Part shown: in pieces, positions 1 to 7,938 of the stretch | Numbering within the stretch: position 1 is the stretch's first letter | How the letters are laid out: each line of letters opens with the position of its first letter | Assembly: GCA_964369265.1 (NCBI GenBank) | Contig: CAYJEV010000018.1 | Coordinates: 1 to 24,975 of the forward strand | Reading direction: 5' to 3' | Origin: DAMCAP01 sp964369265 | Lineage (GTDB): Bacteria; Bacillota; Clostridia; Oscillospirales; Ruminococcaceae | Length of the DNA stretch: 24,975 bases | Translations under genes and position numbers: made by a program | The notes under the pieces: generated by a model | What the model saw: the letters and a program-made list of their open reading frames with translations, nothing else | Told to the model about the DNA's origin: nothing | The model's database searches: none

Positions 1-51
1 CTACAACATTTGTTGATTGTTTGTGGTTTTGTGCGTTATGTTTTGGGGCGA

Positions 52-88
52 TGTGTAAACCATCATATAACATTTATTATTTTACACA
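52..88. repeat. 8-bp inverted repeat beyond the flagellin terminator
   Basis: The arms TGTGTAAA (52-59) and TTTACACA (81-88) are perfectly complementary around a 21-bp AT-rich spacer. The repeat lies outside the flagellin transcript and could be an operator for a gene beyond the left edge, but no such gene is visible. No coding sequence was recognised in 1-183. Confidence 0.3.
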
Positions 89-101
89 CCTCAAAAACCA
101 A

Positions 102-136
102 CAAAAAATCCTCCCCCAGAGCCCTTGGGGGAGGAT
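102..136 (-). terminator. Intrinsic terminator of the flagellin gene
   Basis: A perfect 10-bp stem (108-117 with 127-136) encloses a 9-nt loop. Read on the minus strand it is followed by six T residues (complement of 102-107), as expected for a Rho-independent terminator. It lies about 50 nt past the flagellin stop codon. There is no T-run on the plus side, so it acts on the minus strand only. Confidence 0.9.
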
Positions 137-183
137 AAATTATGTTTTAAGCCGTTTTGGCAACTTTTTTAATAATGTTTAAA

Positions 184-1821
184 TTATTGTAGAAGTTGTA
201 GAACGCCTTGAGGAACTTGGTTAGCTTGAGCAAGCATAGCTTGGGAAGCTTGAACAAGGATGTTGTTCTTAGTGTAAGACATCATCTCTGCAGCCATGTC
301 AACGTCACGGATACGGGACTCAGCAGCTGTTAGGTTTTCAGTTGTTACACCAAGGTTGTTGATTGTGTGCTCAAGTCTGTTTTGGATAGCACCTAGATCA
401 CCACGTGTTGAGGAAACAGTTGTTATAGCAGCCTTGATGTTCTCAATAGCTTCCTCAGCACCAGCCTCAGTTGTGATGTCGATAGTGCTTATGCCTAACC
501 AACAGCAACTTTAACCTTTTGGTAATCTTCTGCTGTATCACCAACTTGTAGAGATAGGGACATATCTGTAGAAGTGTTGTTTGTATGAGCAGAGATTTGT
601 GCTTGGAACTTAGCTCTATCAGATAGATCTAAAGTAGATCCAACCTTTTGTTGAAGAGTAAGATTACCAGCAGTAGCACCTTGACCTACAGTAAAGTCTT
701 TATTATTTTTAGCAACTTCAGTTCTTATCAGTTAAATCAATAATCTTATCACCAGTTGCTGTGCTATCAGCTCCAAGCTTAACTGTATAAGTTTCAGAAC
801 CAATTGTGATAGTAGCACCATCAACGAAATGATCAGTAGTCATTGAAACTTCTGTGTTTGCTAATCCAGAGCTTGCAAGATTACCCTCAGATATTACTTG
901 AGTACCAGCATTTATACTACCACTAATATTTGCAGTAGTTGTAGCTGTTGTTGTAACATCAAAGTTACCCTTTAGTTGTGAAGCAGTAGTTGGATTTTCT
1001 TTCATTGTGAAAGTTAATTTGCTACCTTCTTGTGCTACTGTATAAGCAACACCACCAATCGCAACTTCACCAGCTACAGCTCCAGTACCACCAGTAGCAG
1101 TACCAACACCAGTACCTGTAATTTTCGCCATAACTGCAGTAGCAAGTGTACCAGCATTTGAAACAGTACCCGCTGCACCTAAAGCAGCTGTTTCAATAGC
1201 AGCTCCGCCAACATTTAAAGTAAATGTATCATCAGCATCAGCACTAGTGTATGACAGACCTTCAAGATCTACAGAGAAAGAAGTCTTACTAGCTTCTACT
1301 TCTGGCTTGCTGTAAATAGTATTAGTTCCAGCAGTTGGAGTTGCTGCGTCAGGTAGAATATCCATTGCTATAGAGCCACCTTGAGTAGTTTTAGCACCAG
1401 CTAAACTACCATCAAGTAGGTTGATACCATTGAAGTTAGTAGTTTCAGCGATTCTGTTGATTTCTTCGTTTAGAGAATTGATTTCAGCTTGTAGGTTAGC
1501 TCTATCTTCAACAGCATAAGTACCGTTAGCGGATTGAGTAGCAAGCTCAACCATTCTGTTTAGCATGGAGTGAACTTCTGTTAGAGCGCCCTCAGCAGTT
1601 TGAACAAGGGAGATACCGTCGTTAGCATTCTTTTGAGCAGTTTCAAGACCAGTGATTTGAGCTCTCATCTTCTCGGAGATAGCTAGACCAGCAGCATCGT
1701 CGCCAGCTCTGTTGATTCTGTAACCAGAGGATAGTTTCTCTAGTGACTTAGCAACAGAAGAGTTATTATTAGTTAGGTTTCTGTGCGCGTTTAGCGCTGT
1801 AATATTATGTTGAATACGCAT
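184..1821 (-). pseudogene. Flagellin, frame broken twice (compensating lesions)
   Basis: Flagellin is the secreted subunit of the flagellar filament. The intact N-terminal frame (1821 to 718, 367 aa) begins with a typical D0/D1 domain (MRIQHNITALNAHRNL, then SSGYRINRAGDDAAGLAISEKMR), followed by a Thr/Ala/Gly-rich variable domain, and ends at a TGA at 718-720. The protein continues in a second frame (about 727 to 498, with LSLQVGDTAEDYQKV) until a TAG at 495-497. It then continues in the original frame to a TAA at 184-186, giving the conserved C-terminal D1/D0 domain (SRIRDVDMAAEMM, ending QGVLQLLQ). Net length is 546 codons, so the two shifts cancel. As read, the main product lacks the C-terminal D0 helix needed for export and polymerisation. 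The ATG has a good ribosome binding site (AGGGAGG at 1831-1837). The cause could be a real pseudogene, read or assembly errors, or unusual recoding. Flagellin identity is certain; the lesion interpretation is not. Confidence 0.88.
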
Positions 1822-1823
1822 TT

Positions 1824-1876
1824 AAAATTTCCTCCCTGAAATTTTCATCATATTTAGGGGAAAGTCCTTTTTCCCC
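1824..1876 (-). promoter_or_regulatory. Flagellin leader: two GGA-loop hairpins (candidate CsrA sites)
   Basis: On the minus-strand RNA, hairpin 1 (1857-1876) has a perfect 7-bp stem GGGGAAA/TTTCCCC and the hexaloop AAGGAC. Hairpin 2 (1824-1845) has a perfect 7-bp stem AAAATTT/AAATTTT and an 8-nt loop, CAGGGAGG, that contains the Shine-Dalgarno sequence. Paired GGA-loop sites, one overlapping the Shine-Dalgarno, are the known arrangement of CsrA control of Bacillus subtilis hag. Assignment to CsrA is inference; csrA and fliW are not in this window. Confidence 0.6.
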
Positions 1877-1959
1877 ACCTCTAAATTTTTGCTCTCCATA
1901 TCGGGCTCTCAATGAAAAGCGATAACGGAAAAGTAGGTTTCTACCCTTCGCTGTTTACT

Positions 1960-1986
1960 ATATCGGCGAGCTTTAATAGAACTTAA
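1960..1986 (-). promoter_or_regulatory. SigD (sigma-28) type flagellar promoter
   Basis: Read on the minus strand, TTAAGTTC (1979-1986), an 11-nt spacer and GCCGATAT (1960-1967) match the sigma-28 consensus TAAAGTTT-N11-GCCGATAA at 6 of 8 and 7 of 8 positions. Transcription would start near 1952, giving a leader of about 130 nt to the flagellin ATG. Confidence 0.8.
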
Positions 1987-2319
1987 GCGTTTTTTTGAAA
2001 AAAATCGAAAAAATTTTAAATAGTAATAGTTTGTTAATGAAATGAATATAACATTGGTTGGTATTGGTATTTTATTTGATGAGGTTGTGGGGGGATTGAT
2101 GTAAATGTTGTGTTGGAGATGGGTGCATTTAATGTTTTGTTGGATAATAAAGAACACAGACAATGACAAGCCATATCCCTGAATTTTGGAGCATATGGTT
2201 TTGTAATTGACAACAATATAAGCACTTGGTCAAGCGACATTTTTTATAAATCAGCCTTTTAAAATACAGAACAATGCACAATTGTTAAAAATTACAAGCA
2301 AATTTTATAAAAAAACCTC
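1987..2319. other. AT-rich intergenic stretch without a recognised gene
   Basis: Short open frames here have low-complexity, non-protein-like translations and no ribosome binding sites. An imperfect inverted repeat (CCATAT 2171-2176 with ATATGG 2193-2198) is present but has no clear terminator character. Nothing else was recognised. Confidence 0.5.
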
Positions 2320-2372
2320 TTTACATTTGTTATACTTGTATGATATACTAAATATAGTGTGACAATGTCACA
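2320..2372 (+). promoter_or_regulatory. SigA promoter with overlapping perfect inverted repeat
   Basis: TTTACA (2320-2325), an 18-nt spacer and TATACT (2344-2349) form a SigA-type promoter. Immediately downstream, at the expected start point, TGTGAC-AAT-GTCACA (2358-2372) is a perfect 6-bp inverted repeat with a 3-bp spacer. This position suits a repressor operator. It resembles Crp/Fnr half-sites, but the spacing is 5 rather than 6 between TGTGA and TCACA. The cognate regulator is unknown. Confidence 0.55.
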
Positions 2373-2429
2373 AAAAAGTATTATTAAAGTAATTTATATC
2401 ATTTATTTCAAAGAAAGGGTCAATAAGTT

Positions 2430-2990
2430 TTGGTATTAGATTTAAGTTTAGAGTACGAATTTTCCAAGATAGTTGCTGATTTAATTAGCGACCCTATGGT
2501 TCAGTCGTTAAAAGATATGCCGCAACACTCCGATGGAGTTAGTTGTTTTGAGCATAGCATATATGTTGCATTCACAAGTTTTGTCATCTGCAAAAAATTA
2601 GGTCTTGATAGCAGAGCAGCAGCAAGAGCTGGTCTTCTTCACGATCTTCATTTATGCAAGCTTAACGGAAAGATAACTCAAAGAGCGAAAAGGTTGTTTT
2701 GCCATCCAAAAATGGCGCTAGAAAACGCAAAGTCAAAATTTGAGCTATCAGAAGTTGAATGCGATATTATTGAAAAGCATATGTGGCCGCTGACACTTTT
2801 CAGCATCCCAAAATACAACGAATCATTTGTGGTTAATATGGTAGACACCTATTGCGCTATCGCCGAATATCTTGGCATTCACGAAAAAGCAATTGAAATC
2901 GCACAAAAGAGCGAGCTTGCTTTTGGTTTTGCCCCAGCGCCGCTTCCAAGCACAACACCAATTTCTGTTCCAATGGTGGCTGGCTCATAG
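2430..2990 (+). CDS. HD-domain protein (predicted metal-dependent phosphohydrolase)
   Basis: This 186-aa protein belongs to a small HD-superfamily group common in Clostridia. HD-superfamily ligands are visible: H42 (in FEHS), the H71-D72 doublet (LLHDLH), H92, H117 (EKHMWPL) and D139 (NMVDTY). HD proteins usually hydrolyse phosphate esters of nucleotides or similar substrates; the substrate here is unknown. The start is TTG at 2430, chosen because GAAAGGG (2413-2419) lies at suitable spacing and no nearby ATG has a better site. The Pro/Ser-rich tail after about residue 170 looks unstructured. The gene stands alone with its own promoter and a shared terminator, next to but divergent from flagellin. 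Family is confident, function is not. Confidence 0.85.
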   Translation: MVLDLSLEYEFSKIVADLISDPMVQSLKDMPQHSDGVSCFEHSIYVAFTSFVICKKLGLDSRAAARAGLLHDLHLCKLNGKITQRAKRLFCHPKMALENAKSKFELSEVECDIIEKHMWPLTLFSIPKYNESFVVNMVDTYCAIAEYLGIHEKAIEIAQKSELAFGFAPAPLPSTTPISVPMVAGS

Positions 2991-3000
2991 TTTAAAACGC

Positions 3001-3034
3001 AAAAAAGCCCTGTCGATTTTTCGGCAGGGCTTTT
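3001..3034. terminator. Bidirectional terminator between HD gene and GntR gene
   Basis: A 9-bp stem (3007-3015 with 3022-3030, one G-T wobble) encloses a 6-nt loop, with TTTT on the plus side and AAAAAA (a T-run on the minus strand) on the other. It sits between two convergent genes. Confidence 0.88.
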
Positions 3035-3042
3035 AGATTTGC

Positions 3043-3678
3043 TTATATAAATTTTTCTTTTAGTTTTTGGTGATAAACGTCAACATGGGCAACAGCAAGC
3101 TTTTCAGCTAGCTGATAGTCCTTTTCTTCAATCGCCCTAATCATCTCTTTAAAGTCGCCATAAAACTGCTCAAACACACCATTCCCTATCCCAGTATAAT
3201 ACCAAAGACGTATTAAATGCGACTGAATTGTATCAAGAGTTTCATCAAGCACTTCATTGTTAGCCATTTGAGCTATCTTATGGTGAAAAGCCGCATCAAG
3301 CATGACTAGCTTAGATAAATTTTCTAAATTTCTGCCATACTCCTCAACAAGCTCCTTTAAGCTCTCTAAATCTTCTTTGTTGGAGTTATCAATTGCAAGT
3401 CGCATAGCAAGAGAGTCAAGAGCCTTCTTAACATCAAAAGACTTTTTTAAGTATTGCAAATCAATCTGCACAACTTGCGCGCCTATTTTAGGGAAAATCT
3501 GAATTAACCCATCATATTTTAGCCTGTGTAAAGCCTCTCTAACAGGAGTTCGGCTTACTAGGTATAGCTCTGCAAGCTGCGTTTCGTTTAAAATCTCGCC
3601 CGGCTTATACTCCAAATGTATGATTTTTTGCCTTAAGTCATTATATATTGACACAGCAGTGTTTTCACGCTTATTCAT
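3043..3678 (-). CDS. GntR-family transcriptional regulator, FadR/FCD type
   Basis: The 211-aa protein has an N-terminal winged helix-turn-helix (about residues 5-70, with PGEILNETQLAEL and SRTPVREALHRL) and a C-terminal all-helical FCD ligand-binding domain (about 80-205). FCD regulators usually sense small organic acids and repress nearby metabolic genes. Possible metal-binding residues such as the His in FHHKIAQ and those near the C-terminus (AHVDVYH) fit this family. The ATG at 3678 was preferred over an in-frame GTG four codons upstream because AAGGTGG lies 8 nt before it and overlaps the upstream choice. It lies 87 nt downstream of the degV-type gene on the same strand, so the two may be co-transcribed. 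Its target is unknown. Confidence 0.9.
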   Translation of the reverse strand: MNKRENTAVSIYNDLRQKIIHLEYKPGEILNETQLAELYLVSRTPVREALHRLKYDGLIQIFPKIGAQVVQIDLQYLKKSFDVKKALDSLAMRLAIDNSNKEDLESLKELVEEYGRNLENLSKLVMLDAAFHHKIAQMANNEVLDETLDTIQSHLIRLWYYTGIGNGVFEQFYGDFKEMIRAIEEKDYQLAEKLAVAHVDVYHQKLKEKFI

Positions 3679-3765
3679 TTTAACTTCCACCTTATTATAA
3701 TTTCGAGAGCAATTTAATGATTTTGCATCCTCTTAATTTGCCCTCGAAGCAAACAAGAGTTGGTA

Positions 3766-4617
3766 TTAGATATTTCTTTCAGCTATAAACGCAACACCAC
3801 AAGCGCCTTTTCCAATATGCACGCCAATTACAGGCCCAATAATAGAATCCTTAACTGTGATATCGCCAATGTTCGCCTTAACTTCTCCGACAAGCCCCTC
3901 GACTACATCCTTAGCATCTCCATGCAAGAAGATAACATCAGTTCCAGCCATAACGCCCTCTGCATGAAGTCTATCAGCGATGTACTTAAACGCTTGCTTA
4001 GAACCTCTAGGCTTTGAAACAACGCTAACTACACCGTCTTTAACAGATATAACAGGCTTAATGCCTAACAGCGTACCAGCAACAGCGCCAGTTCCAGAAA
4101 GTCTGCCACCTTTATATAGTGACTTTAAGTTTGATGGAGCAGCATAAATGCGCACTCGACCCTTAAGCTCTTCAATTTCAGTTATAATCTCCTCAGCAGT
4201 CTTGCCTTCATCTTTCATTTGAATAGCTCTTCTAACAAGTAAAGCAATGCCTGATGTTGCGCTAGCGCTATCAATTAGATGTATTCTGCGATTTTGGATG
4301 CCTTCCTTAGCAATGACAGCTGATTGATAAGTTCCGCTAAGCTTTTCAGCAAGTGTGATGACAATAATATCATCCTCCTCAGAAAACTTATCGCTTGCAA
4401 ACAGCTCTGCAAACGCACCAATTGTAACTTGGCTTGTTGTTGGGTGATTTTTATCTATTTCAAGTCTTTGATAAAACTCCACATTTGTCATATCAACGCC
4501 GTCAAGGAAAGTTTCATCGCCAAATATAACACTAAGTGGCAGAATATCAATTCCAAGCTGTGCGGCTTCTTTTTGAGTAATGTCAGATGTACTATCTGCA
4601 ATAATATGAATTGCCAT
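3766..4617 (-). CDS. DegV family protein (fatty-acid binding)
   Basis: The 283-aa protein has the two-domain DegV layout and usual length. The N-terminal ADSTSDIT motif, the PTTSQVT segment near residues 59-65 that contacts the fatty acid carboxylate, and the GGRLSGTGAVAG segment are all present. DegV proteins bind long-chain fatty acids in the cytoplasm; in Gram-positives the FakB members present fatty acid to the FakA kinase. No fakA or DAK-domain gene is in the window, so a FakB role is only possible. The ATG at 4617 has AAAGGAG upstream. It has its own promoter and precedes the GntR gene. Confidence 0.92.
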   Translation of the reverse strand: MAIHIIADSTSDITQKEAAQLGIDILPLSVIFGDETFLDGVDMTNVEFYQRLEIDKNHPTTSQVTIGAFAELFASDKFSEEDDIIVITLAEKLSGTYQSAVIAKEGIQNRRIHLIDSASATSGIALLVRRAIQMKDEGKTAEEIITEIEELKGRVRIYAAPSNLKSLYKGGRLSGTGAVAGTLLGIKPVISVKDGVVSVVSKPRGSKQAFKYIADRLHAEGVMAGTDVIFLHGDAKDVVEGLVGEVKANIGDITVKDSIIGPVIGVHIGKGACGVAFIAERNI

Positions 4618-4660
4618 TATTTTCTCCTTTAATGGTTAAATTTTTTGTGTATTAACTTAT

Positions 4661-4689
4661 ATAATATACCATTTACCTCTAATTGTCAA
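4661..4689 (-). promoter_or_regulatory. SigA promoter of the degV-type gene
   Basis: Read on the minus strand, TTGACA (4684-4689), a 17-nt spacer and TATTAT (4661-4666) precede the gene, with about 37 nt of leader. Confidence 0.75.
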
Positions 4690-4759
4690 TATTTGATACT
4701 ATTATTTCGGTAAAATGCTTAATTTATTGCATTTGTTTAGTGTATTTGTATCAGTCGCT

Positions 4760-6691
4760 CTATTTCAAGTAGTCATTGAACCAAGCAGTGATTGAATTAA
4801 GTCTTTTTAGTCTATTAAGAGGCTTACCAATCCTTGACAAACCATGGCTCTCCCCATTAAACAACACATACTTAGCAGGAACTGCGTTTCTTTTTAGTAT
4901 TGAGAAAAGCTGAATGCTATCATCATAACGACAACGATGATCCTCTGAGGAATGTATGAATAGCGTTGGGGTTTTGATGTTTTGCGCATATTTTAAAGGT
5001 GATTGATTCCACACAGAACAAATATCGCCATGAATTTCAGCAGCCATCATATCATAATTGAAGTAATAGCCTATATCGCTAACCCCCTCATAGTTAATGA
5101 AGTTGGATATTGAACGTTGAGTAGCTGCCGCCTTAAAGCGATTTGTATGACCAATAGCCCAGTTAGTCATAAAGCCACCATAGCTGCCTCCAGTGATGCC
5201 GACATTCTCCTCATCAATATCACTATACTCAGCTAAAACATAGTCAACAAACTCCATCAACTCAGCATAATCAGTATCGCCATAATGACCATTTATATCT
5301 CCAAATAAATTCCCTCTTCCATCAGAACCAATAGGGTTTGAGTAAAGCACAAAGTATCCTTCATTAGCCCACACCTGCATCTCATGCAAAAACACATCAG
5401 AATACACTGTGCGAGGTCCTCCATGAATGTTCAATATGGCTGGATATTTTTTGCCTTTTTGGTAATTTGCTGGCTTCATTACATAGCCTGTTATTGTGTA
5501 ACCATCCTTGCAGCTAACAGATATCTCCTCCGGCTTTATCGCATTATGTGTGTTAGAAAACTCATCATTGTGAGTTGAAACCACAACATTATTAACATAC
5601 ACCTCACAAAGCTTCTGTTCACACATCATAACAGAGGCTATTTTATCCCCCCTAACATCCACAGCATCTATTGAGCCATTCGGCGTTAGTTTATCGCTAA
5701 TATTTCCCCTGTTATCTATGCTTAAGAGATAGCTATAATTACCTTTTGTTGTGATAAAATATAGCTTGTCATCAGTTGTTACATATGTCTTTCCGCCGCC
5801 ATACTTAGCATCGCTATTAACAGAGCCTCCGCCAACAGATGCATCATGAGAAGCTATCTTTTCTCTCTTGCCATCTAAGCTTATTTTAAAGAAATCGCCA
5901 AATTGATTAACACCAAACTCCTTCATGTCAGTTAAAGTCGCAAGAATTGTGTTATCCCCTAAAATAGCAGCAAAGCCTATTTTAATTTCATCTTGTGGTA
6001 TTAAAGTCTTAATATCGCCGCTCTTTATATCATATAGATATAAACCATTTTTTATGCCTTTAACCTCTGTGTATTCGTATCCAGAGTATAGCAAATAGTC
6101 ATCGCTAAAAGAAAAGTCACTAACATTAAAGAAAGGATCAGTTATAGCTTTCAGCTCATTAGTTTTGCTGTTATATATATATAAACGAGAGCGCTTTCCA
6201 TTAACAACTCCCATGCCATCAAACCTAAAAGGCAGCTCTGTAAATTCAAAGTAATCGCCATCATCTTTTTTAGCTGTTGATTTGAAGTTATCCTGCACTG
6301 CTGTTAATATATATATATCTTCGCTGTACTTCACCATCTTAGTTACATTTAGAGGTATTGTAAACGCTAAAGAAGACTCGCCGCCATCGGTTGGCAGAGA
6401 ATAAAAGGCAGTTATCTCCTCGCCTTTCTCCTTCATCTCTTTATGTTTTTTATCTCTAAGAGCTGTGAATAATATCTTCTCTTCGCTCTCCCAAATCAAT
6501 GACTTAGCATCGCCACTAGCTGTCATTCTTTTAGTTTTATCATCAGACACTAAATATATATCCGAAACATAAGAGTTCTGTTCCTTATCAATACTATAAA
6601 CAAGATAAGCAAGCTTTTCTCCATTTGGAGAAAAACTAACATTAGAAGGAAACTTAAATTCATATAGGCTCTCAGCAGTTATTTTTTTCAT
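4760..6691 (-). CDS. S9 family serine peptidase (acylaminoacyl-peptidase/prolyl oligopeptidase type)
   Basis: The 643-aa cytoplasmic enzyme has an N-terminal beta-propeller of repeated strands (about residues 1-370) and a C-terminal alpha/beta-hydrolase domain (about 390-643). The catalytic triad is visible as S503 in GGSYGG, D584 in SSEDHR and H616 in GESHG. The oxyanion region NIHGGPR lies near residue 420. Such enzymes cleave short peptides, often removing acylated or dipeptide N-termini after the propeller filters by size. No signal peptide is seen. The ATG is preceded by GAGGAGAAG. The gene follows the terminator of the CD1247-type gene; no clear promoter was found in the 84-nt gap. Confidence 0.93.
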   Translation of the reverse strand: MKKITAESLYEFKFPSNVSFSPNGEKLAYLVYSIDKEQNSYVSDIYLVSDDKTKRMTASGDAKSLIWESEEKILFTALRDKKHKEMKEKGEEITAFYSLPTDGGESSLAFTIPLNVTKMVKYSEDIYILTAVQDNFKSTAKKDDGDYFEFTELPFRFDGMGVVNGKRSRLYIYNSKTNELKAITDPFFNVSDFSFSDDYLLYSGYEYTEVKGIKNGLYLYDIKSGDIKTLIPQDEIKIGFAAILGDNTILATLTDMKEFGVNQFGDFFKISLDGKREKIASHDASVGGGSVNSDAKYGGGKTYVTTDDKLYFITTKGNYSYLLSIDNRGNISDKLTPNGSIDAVDVRGDKIASVMMCEQKLCEVYVNNVVVSTHNDEFSNTHNAIKPEEISVSCKDGYTITGYVMKPANYQKGKKYPAILNIHGGPRTVYSDVFLHEMQVWANEGYFVLYSNPIGSDGRGNLFGDINGHYGDTDYAELMEFVDYVLAEYSDIDEENVGITGGSYGGFMTNWAIGHTNRFKAAATQRSISNFINYEGVSDIGYYFNYDMMAAEIHGDICSVWNQSPLKYAQNIKTPTLFIHSSEDHRCRYDDSIQLFSILKRNAVPAKYVLFNGESHGLSRIGKPLNRLKRLNSITAWFNDYLK

Positions 6692-6721
6692 ATTGAAACT
6701 TCTCCTCTATTACTTATTTTT

Positions 6722-6755
6722 ATAAAAGAAAAGCCACAGGAATACACCTATGGCT
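6722..6755 (-). terminator. Intrinsic terminator after the CD1247-type gene
   Basis: On the minus strand a 9-bp stem (6747-6755 with 6732-6740, one G-U pair in RNA) with a 6-nt loop is followed by TTTTCTTTTAT. It ends the EF-P/CD1247 unit. Confidence 0.8.
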
Positions 6756-6775
6756 AATCAAAGTTTTAGTTTAAA

Positions 6776-7201
6776 TTATTCTTCAGTTTCATCTTCGTCT
6801 AGAACGAACTCTAAAAGCTCGCCACAACCAGGACAATTGATTGAACCTAGATCAAGCATATCTTCATCAAGATATACAGTATCGTTGCAGTTTGCACAAG
6901 TTACTTCATATAAAGGACCATCGTCCTCATCGTCGCAACCGCAACCACATCCACACTCATCTTCGTCCTCATCAACTAGATCATAATAATCTTCTTCAAG
7001 TGTGTCAAGATCCTCATCAATAAGCTCAACTTGTTCAGTTAAATCGCTTAGATCATCTTGAACATCGGAAAGCTCATAAGCCATTTCCTCTAAAACATCA
7101 ATGATAGCCTTAATTAGCTTACCTTCCTTAGTTTCTGTGTCAATAACTAGACCATCTGCAAGACCCTTTAAGTATGCAACTTTTTCACTAGTAGTCATCA
7201 T
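6776..7201 (-). CDS. CD1247-type acidic protein with C-terminal zinc ribbon
   Basis: The 141-aa protein has a helical N-terminal domain (residues 1-75, beginning MMTTSEKVAYLKGLADGL) of the kind named after C. difficile CD1247. A strongly acidic linker carries CGCGCGC (Cys 83, 85, 87, 89). The C-terminal zinc ribbon has paired CxxC motifs (C102/C105 and C123/C126) and an acidic tail. The helical part looks coiled-coil-like. Its function is unknown; the zinc ribbon could bind nucleic acid or a protein. It lies 89 nt downstream of efp on the same strand, which suggests a link to translation or simple co-transcription. AGGAGG lies 9 nt before the first ATG; the adjacent second ATG is possible. 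Confidence 0.8.
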   Translation of the reverse strand: MMTTSEKVAYLKGLADGLVIDTETKEGKLIKAIIDVLEEMAYELSDVQDDLSDLTEQVELIDEDLDTLEEDYYDLVDEDEDECGCGCGCDDEDDGPLYEVTCANCNDTVYLDEDMLDLGSINCPGCGELLEFVLDEDETEE

Positions 7202-7233
7202 ATTGGCCGCCCTCCTAACAATTTTTAAAATCT

Positions 7234-7257
7234 ATATAACGCTAAAAGCAGTTATAT
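7234..7257 (-). terminator. Possible weak terminator or attenuator between efp and the CD1247-type gene
   Basis: ATATAAC (7234-7240) pairs with GTTATAT (7251-7257), extended by GC/GC with one bulge, and is followed on the minus strand by AGATTTT. The stem is AT-rich and the U-run is short, so partial read-through into the downstream gene is likely. Confidence 0.35.
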
Positions 7258-7290
7258 GCCCATTTACATAAAACTTTAAGCACCAAAAGC

Positions 7291-7848
7291 CTAAGCTCTT
7301 TCCATGTACTCGCGAGTTCTTGTATCAACCTTAATAACATCGCCCTCTTCAATGAATAGAGGAACTCTAACTTCTGCACCAGTTTCAAGAGTTGCAGGCT
7401 TTAGAGTATTTGTTGCAGTATTGCCTTTAAATCCTGGATCTGTTGTTGTTACTTCAAGGTTAACGAATAGTGGTGGTTCAACACCAAATACATTGCCCTT
7501 ATAAGAAAGAACCTTAACATCAGTGTTCTCCTTAACAAAACGGAAGCTATCGCCTAGCTTGTCAGAACCAATTGGCATATTCTCATAGCTTTCATTATCC
7601 ATGAAGTAGTATAAATCGCCATCTTGATATAAGTACTGCATATCTCTTCTCTCAACAAATGCTGTTGGGAATTTATCAGTTGGGTTAAAAGTTTCCTCTG
7701 TTACAGCTCCAGTAATTACATTTCTTAGCTTTGTTCTAACAAAGGCAGCACCCTTACCAGGTTTAACGTGTTGGAACTCTATAATCTGAAATACAGAACC
7801 ATCCCTATCAAAAGTTACGCCGTTTCTAAAATCGCCAGCTACTATCAT
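7291..7848 (-). CDS. efp: Translation elongation factor P
   Basis: EF-P binds the ribosome between the P and E sites and rescues stalling at polyproline stretches. The 185-aa length and three-barrel organisation match the family. The modification loop KPGKGAAFVR carries K32, the residue modified in EF-P of Firmicutes. The C-terminal GDVIKVDTRTREYMER signature is intact. The ATG at 7848 follows an AGGAGGA site. The gene lies downstream of the Xaa-Pro peptidase gene, a common clostridial pairing, but has its own promoter-like sequence. Confidence 0.98.
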   Translation of the reverse strand: MIVAGDFRNGVTFDRDGSVFQIIEFQHVKPGKGAAFVRTKLRNVITGAVTEETFNPTDKFPTAFVERRDMQYLYQDGDLYYFMDNESYENMPIGSDKLGDSFRFVKENTDVKVLSYKGNVFGVEPPLFVNLEVTTTDPGFKGNTATNTLKPATLETGAEVRVPLFIEEGDVIKVDTRTREYMERA

Positions 7849-7885
7849 TTATTTATCCTCCTAAGACTTTATATTAACTCACTTT

Positions 7886-7928
7886 ATAATAACCTAACTT
7901 TAAAGATTTTGCAATAGTTTTTGCAAAA
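7886..7928 (-). promoter_or_regulatory. efp promoter overlapping an inverted repeat
   Basis: On the minus strand TTGCAA (7909-7914), a 17-nt spacer and TATTAT (7886-7891) form a SigA-type promoter. The -35 element lies within a perfect 8-bp inverted repeat (TTTTGCAA 7907-7914 with TTGCAAAA 7921-7928). This repeat could be a weak terminator for the upstream peptidase gene or an operator. Confidence 0.55.
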
Positions 7929-7938
7929 TTTAATGCCT

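Noticed and set aside
296..514. Open frame on the plus strand opposite the flagellin C-terminal region
   Set aside because: It is the antisense of the conserved flagellin D1/D0 coding sequence, with no ribosome binding site or protein-like features.
1888..1905. Second SigD-like -10 (CCCGATAT on the minus strand) nearer to the flagellin gene
   Set aside because: No matching -35 lies 11 nt upstream, unlike the site at 1960-1986.
1909..2240. Two overlapping minus-strand open frames upstream of flagellin
   Set aside because: They cross the SigD promoter, have no ribosome binding sites and translate to low-complexity sequence.
2358..2372. TGTGA/TCACA palindrome called as a CRP site
   Set aside because: The spacing between half-sites is 5 rather than 6 bp and classical CRP is not expected in Clostridia; kept only as an unassigned operator.
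4713..4734. Hairpin AAATGC/GCATTT after the S9 peptidase gene as its terminator
   Set aside because: The stem is only 6 bp, AT-rich and lacks a proper T-run; too weak to claim.
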